Assembly (NCBI GenBank): GCA_946811185.2
Contig: OX328102.1
Location: 53,421,619 to 53,485,618, forward strand
From: Hippopus hippopus
Lineage: Eukaryota > Mollusca > Bivalvia > Cardiida > Cardiidae
DNA length: 64,000 nucleotides
Direction: 5' to 3'
A program made the position numbers and the translations under genes. The notes under the pieces were generated by a model, which did no database searches, was not told the origin of the DNA, and saw only the letters and a list, made by a program, of their open reading frames with translations. Shown here piece by piece: positions 57,802 to 64,000 of the stretch; position 1 is the stretch's first letter; each line of letters starts with the position of its first letter.

Positions 57802-58317
57802 TCACTGCTTCTTGTGGAGATGGTTACCATCTTCCTCAGATTTCCGCTTTGTTGTTTTTCTTGGTTGTTTTTCCTTTGGTTGATTTTTCTTTGGTTGATT
57901 TTTCTTCACAACACTTACGATAGAGTCCACTAAGTTGTGAAGATTGGATTTATCAAACTCGAACTCCACAGGAATCTTCACAGGAGTTGTTGAAATGCAC
58001 TGATCTTGTTGACGTAGTACCTCGATATTTCTACTGAGCTGATAAGTACTTACGGTTAAAGTTTTAATTTCCTCCAAATGTCTGTTTAAAGTCTCCAGCT
58101 GATCTATGATTCGGATCATCATGCTATCTTGTTTCAAATTTAGCTGCTTTACCTCTTCATAAATGTTGTCAAACACTGTCGCTGGAATGATGGTTGTCGA
58201 ATTTAACTCCGGTGGTGGATTGATAATTGTCGAATTCATAACTGATGAAAGAACGTCTCCATTGTTTTCCACTGATGGAAAATCGCTCAAGTTGATTTCA
58301 TCTAAGTTGTGCTTCAT
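57802..58317 (-). CDS. Coiled-coil protein with basic tail, 171 aa, unknown function
   Basis: First ATG at 58317, stop at 57802. The frame is open to 58404, but only through a GTG, so the ATG is preferred; it lies 93 bp from the TATA box. Residues 1-45 are polar and acidic (KHNLDEINLSDFPSVE). About 50-105 is a predicted coiled coil (EEVKQLNLKQDSMMIRIIDQ, then LETLNRHLEEIKTL). The C-terminus is a lysine/proline-rich tail with repeats of KKNQPK and RKTTKRK, likely nucleic-acid binding or nuclear. No cysteine cluster. The leader matches the 88-aa gene. No homologue recognised. Confidence 0.65.
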   Translation of the reverse strand: MKHNLDEINLSDFPSVENNGDVLSSVMNSTIINPPPELNSTTIIPATVFDNIYEEVKQLNLKQDSMMIRIIDQLETLNRHLEEIKTLTVSTYQLSRNIEVLRQQDQCISTTPVKIPVEFEFDKSNLHNLVDSIVSVVKKNQPKKNQPKEKQPRKTTKRKSEEDGNHLHKKQ

Positions 58318-58409
58318 ATTGTAACTGACTCTGAATATTGATACTGCTTCCGAAGTGATCGTTAGCTGAGAATCAAAGAAATGGTGAATGTATGAAAATA
58401 ACACCGAGC

Positions 58410-58433
58410 TTTATACGTTTACAGAGGATTGAA
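58410..58433 (-). promoter_or_regulatory. Core promoter of the 171-aa gene
   Basis: Minus strand: TCAATCCTCTGTAAACG then TATAAA (58410-58415). It is followed by a leader shared with the 88-aa gene (TTATTTTCATACATTCACC). Confidence 0.65.
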
Positions 58434-58557
58434 ATTTTTAAAGAGGGCGGACCTGGCGGAAAGCACCGGTATTGTACTGTGTGACATCGAATTAGGAGTG
58501 GTAAAAAACACCAATATAACCGTCGATTTGATTGCACAATGTTAATGAAACGCCGAC

Positions 58558-58625
58558 GCGGGAAAAACATAGGAGAAAATGACGTCATGGGTCAGTTAGT
58601 TCAATCCTCCTGTAAAGCTATAAAG
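58558..58625 (+). promoter_or_regulatory. Promoter of the 68-aa gene: E2F, CRE, TATA
   Basis: GCGGGAAA at 58558-58565, TGACGTCA at 58580-58587, the core TCAATCCTCC at 58601 and TATAAAG at 58619-58625, 45 bp before the ATG. Apart from a few bases it is an inverted duplicate of the promoter at 55330-55430. The two minus/plus promoters at 58410 and 58619 point away from each other. Confidence 0.7.
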
Positions 58626-58663
58626 CCCAGTGATATTTTACATAAAATCATATTTGTTCCAGA

Positions 58664-58870
58664 ATGGTTCGAATTCTTGTATGTCCTCACTGTGCAAACA
58701 GATGTCTGATAGAGTGTGGGAAATGTTTTTCCATACTCGAGCATCTTGGGCAGAAGCATAACTGTCCAGATAAAGATGAAGGATTTTATGATGATGATGA
58801 AGGTTCGACGATTTGCTGCGAACACTGTGGATGTGAAATCATCCCAGTGGATCGGGCGGAAGAATCGTAG
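58664..58870 (+). CDS. Small zinc-ribbon-like protein, 68 aa, unknown function
   Basis: ATG at 58664, stop TAG at 58868-58870. Cysteine pairs C7-P-H-C10, C18-G-K-C21 and C52-E-H-C55, plus C14, C34, C51, C57, H27 and H32, suggest two zinc-binding sites. An acidic loop FYDDDEGS (41-48) lies between. The C-terminus is acidic. TATA box 45 bp upstream, and a histone-type stem-loop 32 nt after the stop, so the transcript would be only about 280 nt. The start CPHC is akin to the CPxC tails of the other small proteins, but order differs. No family recognised. Confidence 0.7.
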   Translation: MVRILVCPHCANRCLIECGKCFSILEHLGQKHNCPDKDEGFYDDDEGSTICCEHCGCEIIPVDRAEES

Positions 58871-58902
58871 AGCTGGATGTCAATGTGAGATCCTTCAAAA
58901 AA

Positions 58903-58918
58903 AGCCCTTTTCAGGGCT
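58903..58918 (+). terminator. Histone-type 3' stem-loop of the 68-aa gene
   Basis: AGCCCTTTTCAGGGCT, preceded by an A-rich run and followed by AACCATTTAGCAC and GAAAGA. This is the cleanest case: one gene, one stem-loop at the histone-like distance (32 nt) from the stop, and a U7-type purine element 13 nt downstream. Confidence 0.8.
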
Positions 58919-59026
58919 AACCATTTAGCACGAAAGATCTTTCTTCTCAAATTGTCAAAAGTAAAAAAAGACTTACAGTCATAACTAGAAAAAAGTCAAA
59001 AGTAAGAAGTAATTATTTTTATATTT

Positions 59027-59032
59027 TTTATT
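59027..59032 (-). terminator. Poly(A) signal of the CCHC gene
   Basis: AATAAA on the minus strand (TTTATT on plus), 96 nt after the stop of the 301-aa gene. This gene therefore seems to use ordinary polyadenylation, unlike the stem-loop genes. Confidence 0.55.
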
Positions 59033-59127
59033 TCAAAAAGAACTTATGTACAATGAAAAAATCAAATCATGAACTGTAAAGACAAAAAAATGAATGAACT
59101 GTAAAAGACAAAAAATGAATGAAAAAA

Positions 59128-60033
59128 TCAAGTCAGTCTTTTTTTGTTTATAATCAATATTGTATTGAAATCTTTTTTTTCACTCAGTATGTTTTTTTTC
59201 TTTTTCTTTGAGATGTCAGATTCACATTTGTTTTTACGTTTTCTTTTCCTATCGTTGGTTTTTAATTCCACATCTGGACAGATTTTGTCCTCATGTTTTG
59301 TTGATTTGTAAAAGAAATAGTTCTTTGTTACTCGTTTTTTCTTCTTTTCGATGTTTTGCTGTTTTTCCTTTCCGTACGAACAACCCGGTTCTGCAGAAAA
59401 TTCGTTTTTTAGATCCAAAGTTTGTTGTTTTCTTAGATTATCGTTTGTAGATATTTTTTTCTCTGTCTGTTCTGTTATTTTGCAGATTTCTGAATCGCTG
59501 TTAGCCGCTGTATCGCTCTGCATGTCTACGATCTGAGTTTCATCCGATGAGGATGTAGCTTGTGGTGAACTTTTTTTCCATGTATTTTCACTACAGAATG
59601 AATTTAGTGTGCCGACGAATTTTATATCTTTGAGAACATCAACGTTGTAAAACGATGGTAAAATCTCAATGTCGTGACTGTGTGGATTCACGTAGACAAA
59701 AACAATTGTTCCTAGCTGATTTTCTTTTTCTGCACATTCTTTGGCCCAATGTCCTGCTTCGTTGCATGTGAAACAAATATTTGTTCTCACGCCATTCGCA
59801 CCATATCGTTTGTCAAGCATCGGTTGATCCAAAACTCTGTAGCTGGTAGTACGGTAAACATCTTTTTCTTCTAAATGTTGCTGGGATAAAAATGATCCCA
59901 CATAGTTTCCGATATGTTTAACATTATACTTTGATGGTATATTGCTGATCTCATAATCGTGGGTGTATGGATTAACATACAGATACACCCTCTTACTAAG
60001 TGGTGATGTATTTTGCAGCTTTAACTCACTCAT
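59128..60033 (-). CDS. CCHC zinc-knuckle protein with duplicated module, 301 aa
   Basis: ATG at 60033, stop at 59128. A zinc knuckle C87-x2-C90-x4-H95-x4-C100 suggests single-stranded nucleic-acid binding. It is bracketed by two copies of a ~32-residue module: residues 17-48 (YLYVNPYTHDYEI, IGNYVGSF) and 112-143 (FVYVNPHSHDIEI, IKFVGTL). The second half is low-complexity and rich in S, E and K, with lysine clusters (KRKRKNK; SKKKKKN) that look like nuclear signals. It diverges from the polymerase gene across a 157-bp gap. The pairing suggests a replication-linked role, but that is inference. The module is unknown to me. Confidence 0.75.
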   Translation of the reverse strand: MSELKLQNTSPLSKRVYLYVNPYTHDYEISNIPSKYNVKHIGNYVGSFLSQQHLEEKDVYRTTSYRVLDQPMLDKRYGANGVRTNICFTCNEAGHWAKECAEKENQLGTIVFVYVNPHSHDIEILPSFYNVDVLKDIKFVGTLNSFCSENTWKKSSPQATSSSDETQIVDMQSDTAANSDSEICKITEQTEKKISTNDNLRKQQTLDLKNEFSAEPGCSYGKEKQQNIEKKKKRVTKNYFFYKSTKHEDKICPDVELKTNDRKRKRKNKCESDISKKKKKNILSEKKDFNTILIINKKRLT

Positions 60034-60101
60034 ATTTTTTCATCAGCTGTACTGTCTGAGATCGAGTAGGAGAATGAATAGATTTTCACAACTAACGGGT
60101 T

Positions 60102-60138
60102 ATTTATACACTGCTACAACGGAGAGGCTATATAAATT
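60102..60138. promoter_or_regulatory. Bidirectional promoter between CCHC and polymerase genes
   Basis: Minus direction: TATAAATA (plus-strand TATTTATA, 60101-60108), about 70 bp from the ATG at 60033. Plus direction: TATATAAA at 60129-60136, 55 bp from the ATG at 60191. The TCAATCCTC core of the small-gene promoters is absent, as are E2F and CRE motifs. Confidence 0.7.
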
Positions 60139-60190
60139 GCTAGTTTTTTCTCACTTCTGCATTATTGTCTTTTCACTCAGAGCTAAAACA

Positions 60191-63100
60191 ATGGGTAAAA
60201 GAAAAAGAATAATAACCTATTCAGACAGTGAAAGTGACGATGAGGTGTTTCCACCAACAAAAAAGAAAAAAACTAGACCTTTGAAAGAAGAAAGTGACGA
60301 TGAGGTGTTTCCACCAATAAAAAAGAAAAAAACTAAACCGTTGAAAGAAGAAAGTGACGATGAGGTGATTCCACCAACAAAAAAGAAAAAAACTAAACCG
60401 TTGAAAGAAGAAAATGATAGCGACGATGAAAGTACCAACTCTAACTTAGACATGAAAAGTCTATATGATTTAACAGAAAAGGGTAATAAGAAGTCAAGAA
60501 AATTTAAAACAGAATCACATGTGCTGATGCTAAGTTTTAAGAAATTTGAAGAATTAACACCTCAGAGACTCCTTGGATTATTTGACGATGTTACCCGTGA
60601 AATCATTCGAAAGTTGAATGCTAACCCTACGGACATGATTAGGATTACCATCAATCATCCTTCGTTGGAAATGGGAATCCATATTCCTTTTTTAGCTGCA
60701 GACCAGTTACAAGGTGAAACTATGCTGAATGAAATTGAACGAGTTTTACAATCGAATACAGATTTCGTCTTGAACGATGGATTCATGACATTTGACATCA
60801 CACATACAATACCACCAAGTGGTAGCGGAAAAACAAAATATAGATCGTCAGAATTAGATTCAAAGTTTTTTGCCCAGAAGAAGCAATCTATTATTCAAAT
60901 TGACAATCATGACCAACTATGTTTTGCAAGAGCTGTTGTTGTGGGAATTTGCTACAGTGAACGTGAAAACACCGAAGTATGGAATAGAAAATGGGATCGT
61001 ATTCGTCGTTCAAACCGCCCTCTTCAAAAGACTGAAGCTGAGAAATTGTTACATGAAGCTGGAGTTTCACCAACACAACCTATAGGAATTGATGAATACA
61101 AAAAAATTCAAGCATTCTTGTATGAAAAAGGCTATGTCATTAAAGTTCATCAACAGCATTCAAAAGTGGAAAAAATATTTAAACATCCAGAAGTGAAAAC
61201 CAATAGTAAGATCATACATTTGTACTTTCATCAAAACCATTATGACTACATTAAATCTATCAAAGGTTTTCTTAGTTGTACATATTATTGTGAGTTCTGT
61301 GATGTGGGTTACCCTCACCGGGAAAGTCATGCTTGTTCAAATATCTGTAAAGGTTGTTATCGCAAAGGAAAATGTGCATCAGAATCAAAAGAATATGTTT
61401 GCAGTGTTTGCAGTAGACGATTTTTTAGTGCTGAATGCTTTGAAAATCACAGAAATGTTCAAGGTAAAGAAAAGAAATCCATTTGTGAATTAGTGAAACT
61501 CTGTTCGAAATGCGGTGCACAATATCATATCAGAAAGAAAAATCATGTTTGCAATGGAAAGAAAAAATGTCATATCTGTAAGAGAATTGTTAACTTTTCT
61601 CATCAATGCTATATTCAACCTTACCAAAGTAAGTTGAACCATGACAGCGATGACGAGACGAGTTCTTCTGTAGTCAAAAAACCACAGTTTATTTTCTTTG
61701 ATTTTGAATGCAAACAAGACACAGGTGTACACATCCCAAATTATTGTATCGCACACAGAGCGTGTGATGAATGTATCGATAAATCACTTGAATTTCATTG
61801 TTCTACATGCAGTGAATTTGAAGAGGGTAGGGAAGTTATTTTTCAAGGTGAAAAAACTTTGAGTCAATTTTGCAACTGGCTCTTTTCAAAACATCATAAA
61901 GGGGTTACGGCTATTGCCCATAATTTCAAAGGCTATGACGGGCAGTTCATTCTTGACTATATTGTCAAAGTTGGGTTAAAACTTCCAAAATTGATCATGA
62001 ATGGAAACAATATTATGAAGTTAGAACTGAATGGTGTACGTCTGATCGATTCTTTCAATTTCATGAGTTTTGGTTTGGCAAAATTCCCAGCCACCTTTGG
62101 TCTTCAAGAAATGAAAAAAGGTTACTTTCCTCACTGTGCGAATACAGATGAATTTTGGAGTTACATCGGACCCTACTTGGATATGTCTTATTACAAGCCC
62201 GACTCAATGTCTGAAGAGGCTAGGTCGAAATTTATAGTTTGGTATAATGACAAAGTTCGAAATGGTGAGGAATTCAATTTTCAGAAGGAGATGGAAATGT
62301 ACTGTAGGTCAGACGTTGATATCCTCAGACGAGGATGTGCTGAATTCAGAAAGCTGTTTATCGAACAGGGCGGTATTTGTCCATTTTTAGAGGCGATTAC
62401 CATCGCAGATGCCTGTAACAAGGTGTGGCGAAGCAAATATTTACCAGAAAATCAAATAGCTATCATTTCAAGTAAAGACTCATCCAGACGTCGCTTTTCT
62501 ATGAAAGCGATACGATGGGTTCAAAGCGTTGCTCAGGAAAAAGGTATTAATATTCAGCATGCAAAAAATGGTGGTGAAGCTCAAATCGGGAAATATAGTG
62601 TAGATGGTTTTCACCATCAATCAAACACTGTTTATGAATTTCTTGGGGATTTGTATCATGGTTGTCCTGTATGCTATACAGATCGAAATCAGATCAATCC
62701 TATTAATGGAAAACCCATGTCTGAATTGTACAAACGTACTTTTGAACGTATAGCAGATATCGAAGACATGGGATATAATGTAGTGTACATTTGGGAACAC
62801 GAATTTGATGCTAAGATGAAGGATAAAGAGTACAAAAAACTCATTGAAAAGTTATATCCACATTGGGACCCTATCGATCCGAGGGATGGTTTGTCCGGGG
62901 GAAGATGTAATGCAATAAAAATTGGATATGATGTTGATGAAAAAACCAAAAAGGAAATCAAGTACATCGATATCTGTTCTCTGTACCCTTATGTTTGTAA
63001 ACACAAATCCTATCCTGTAGGTCAGCCAAAAATTTTGTCTGCTGAGAATATTGATATGAACAATATTCGCCAATATGAGGGATTAATCAAATGCAAAGTT

Positions 63101-64000
63101 TTGCCTCCAACTGATTTGTTTCACCCCGTTCTCCCAGTTCACTGTAACAACAAAATGATGTTTCCCCTCTGTATGAAATGTGCAGAAGAAAGCTCAAACA
63201 TTTGTAGACATGGTAAAGAAGAGAGGGCTTTGGTCGGAACTTGGGTTACTTTTGAATTATTCAAGGCTCTTGACTGTGGTTATCGATTATTGCAAGTGTA
63301 TGAAATTTGGCATTTCAATTCTGTGTCAGATCAGTTCTTTAAACATTATGTGGACAATTTCTTGAAAATTAAGCAAGAAGCCAGTGGTTATCCAGATTGC
63401 TGTCAATCAGACTCAGAAAAAGATCAGTTCGTTTGTGAATATGAGAAGGCAGAAGGTGTTCGTCTTGATCCAAGTTGTATTCAAAGAAATCCTGGGAGAA
63501 GATCATTTGCTAAGATCATGTTGAACTGTCTTTGGGGAAAATTAGCTCAGCGTGAAAAAATGACCCAGACGGAATACATCAGTGATCCGTCTAAATATTT
63601 TGAATTAGTCACCAATCCCAATTTCATTGTAAAGCATGTAGAAATCTTTGATGAGAACTGTTCATTCATCTTGGTTAACTATGAATCAAAGTTGGAACAT
63701 ATTGACACTCATGCTACAGCCAATGTGGTAGTAGGTTCTTACGTAACAGCTTATGCAAGGTTGGAATTGTACAGCGTTCTTGAAAAGTTAAAAGATAGAG
63801 TTCTGTATTTCGATACAGATAGTTGTATGTACATTCACGACCCCGAATTATGGAATCCCCCTATTATTAACAGCCGGTTAGGAAAATGGACTGATGAAGA
63901 GCCTGCTTGTAAAATTACTCAATTCAGAGGACTTGGACCTAAGAATTATGCTTACAAAATGAAAACAAAAGATGGAAAAGAGATAAGCAAATGTAAAGTA
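60191..64000 (+). CDS. Protein-primed family-B DNA polymerase (partial, 3' end beyond window)
   Basis: ATG at 60191, open through 64000 (1270 codons, no stop). N-terminus: nuclear-signal-like GKRKR, then three 20-residue repeats (residues 15-74, ESDDEVFPPTKKKK type). A conserved segment NHDQLCFARAV (239-249) follows, then a cysteine-rich region about 363-473 with multiple CxxC pairs. Exonuclease motifs: D504-F-E506, N578 with YD583, and Y704-x3-D708. Polymerase motifs: A D927-x2-SLYP, B K1108-IMLN-x3-G, C D1208-TDS. All catalytic positions are present, so it appears intact as far as seen. This family replicates linear DNA from a terminal protein, which is absent from view. It is divergent from the CCHC gene. 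Confidence 0.9.
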   Translation, partial: MGKRKRIITYSDSESDDEVFPPTKKKKTRPLKEESDDEVFPPIKKKKTKPLKEESDDEVIPPTKKKKTKPLKEENDSDDESTNSNLDMKSLYDLTEKGNKKSRKFKTESHVLMLSFKKFEELTPQRLLGLFDDVTREIIRKLNANPTDMIRITINHPSLEMGIHIPFLAADQLQGETMLNEIERVLQSNTDFVLNDGFMTFDITHTIPPSGSGKTKYRSSELDSKFFAQKKQSIIQIDNHDQLCFARAVVVGICYSERENTEVWNRKWDRIRRSNRPLQKTEAEKLLHEAGVSPTQPIGIDEYKKIQAFLYEKGYVIKVHQQHSKVEKIFKHPEVKTNSKIIHLYFHQNHYDYIKSIKGFLSCTYYCEFCDVGYPHRESHACSNICKGCYRKGKCASESKEYVCSVCSRRFFSAECFENHRNVQGKEKKSICELVKLCSKCGAQYHIRKKNHVCNGKKKCHICKRIVNFSHQCYIQPYQSKLNHDSDDETSSSVVKKPQFIFFDFECKQDTGVHIPNYCIAHRACDECIDKSLEFHCSTCSEFEEGREVIFQGEKTLSQFCNWLFSKHHKGVTAIAHNFKGYDGQFILDYIVKVGLKLPKLIMNGNNIMKLELNGVRLIDSFNFMSFGLAKFPATFGLQEMKKGYFPHCANTDEFWSYIGPYLDMSYYKPDSMSEEARSKFIVWYNDKVRNGEEFNFQKEMEMYCRSDVDILRRGCAEFRKLFIEQGGICPFLEAITIADACNKVWRSKYLPENQIAIISSKDSSRRRFSMKAIRWVQSVAQEKGINIQHAKNGGEAQIGKYSVDGFHHQSNTVYEFLGDLYHGCPVCYTDRNQINPINGKPMSELYKRTFERIADIEDMGYNVVYIWEHEFDAKMKDKEYKKLIEKLYPHWDPIDPRDGLSGGRCNAIKIGYDVDEKTKKEIKYIDICSLYPYVCKHKSYPVGQPKILSAENIDMNNIRQYEGLIKCKVLPPTDLFHPVLPVHCNNKMMFPLCMKCAEESSNICRHGKEERALVGTWVTFELFKALDCGYRLLQVYEIWHFNSVSDQFFKHYVDNFLKIKQEASGYPDCCQSDSEKDQFVCEYEKAEGVRLDPSCIQRNPGRRSFAKIMLNCLWGKLAQREKMTQTEYISDPSKYFELVTNPNFIVKHVEIFDENCSFILVNYESKLEHIDTHATANVVVGSYVTAYARLELYSVLEKLKDRVLYFDTDSCMYIHDPELWNPPIINSRLGKWTDEEPACKITQFRGLGPKNYAYKMKTKDGKEISKCKV

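Larger units (their letters stand above)
53970..64000. mobile_element. Left part of a Polinton/Maverick-like virus-like element
   Basis: A compact, intron-free block whose gene style differs from the host: a protein-primed family-B polymerase at 60191 onward, a CCHC protein and small accessory genes with short TATA promoters, on both strands. Such polymerases of this size in animal chromosomes are typical of Polintons and adintoviruses. Integrase, packaging ATPase, protease and capsid genes, which would settle the class, are not in the window and should lie beyond 64000. The left boundary is inferred: host SINE up to about 53965, then AGTAGTAAAGG and a palindrome. AGT-starting termini are usual for Polintons. 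The other terminus and target duplication cannot be seen. Confidence 0.7.

Noticed and set aside
58318..58404. N-terminal extension of the 171-aa protein
   Set aside because: Begins with GTG and would start before the expected transcription start; the first ATG is at 58317.
60217..60453. Minus-strand frame rich in S and F
   Set aside because: Antisense of the polymerase N-terminal repeats.

Overview
The window is animal nuclear DNA: AT-rich, with spliced genes, long introns, tRNA-derived SINEs and dense foldback repeats. The repeat landscape resembles bivalve molluscs. That is recall of repeat style, not a search, so the species is open.

Host genes. ACTR8 (actin-related protein 8, an INO80-complex subunit) runs on the plus strand from 17297 to 44935 in 13 coding exons. 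All splice sites and phases fit a protein of about 582 residues, except for one apparent extra A in exon 8. A possible small gene of four phase-compatible exons (74 codons, family not recognised) lies upstream on the minus strand at 12842-13493. A minus-strand terminal exon of a discoidin (F5/8 type C) domain protein lies at 47623-47811, convergent with ACTR8.

Repeats. More than 30 copies of one ~225-bp foldback element (called MITE-A here), several copies of two other foldback families (MITE-B, MITE-C), three SINE types, a decayed mariner (27549-28871), a TTAA-flanked element (2875-4368), a hAT-like element inside a SINE, a SINE inside a SINE, a 156/162-bp tandem array inside a MITE-A copy, a 3-kb tandem-repeat element (29350-32396), a 21-bp minisatellite (35311-35985) and a 46-bp-arm palindrome (12022-12132).

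Right end. From about 53970 to the window edge lies the left part of a large virus-like DNA transposon, probably of the Polinton/Maverick (adintovirus-like) kind. It carries a protein-primed family-B DNA polymerase (60191 onward, cut by the window edge), a divergent CCHC zinc-knuckle gene and four small genes of unknown function. Three of the small genes end in a 16-nt hairpin that matches the animal replication-dependent histone mRNA 3' stem-loop, with the expected trailing ACCA and a purine-rich element. Four small genes share one core promoter (TCAATCCTC, then TATAAA), and two of these promoters also carry E2F-type (GCGGGAAA) and CRE (TGACGTCA) sites. The CCHC gene instead has a poly(A) signal, and the CCHC/polymerase pair uses a separate bidirectional TATA promoter. 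Together this suggests two expression classes, one tied to host S phase through E2F and the histone SLBP/U7 machinery. This is the main candidate for an undescribed system here.
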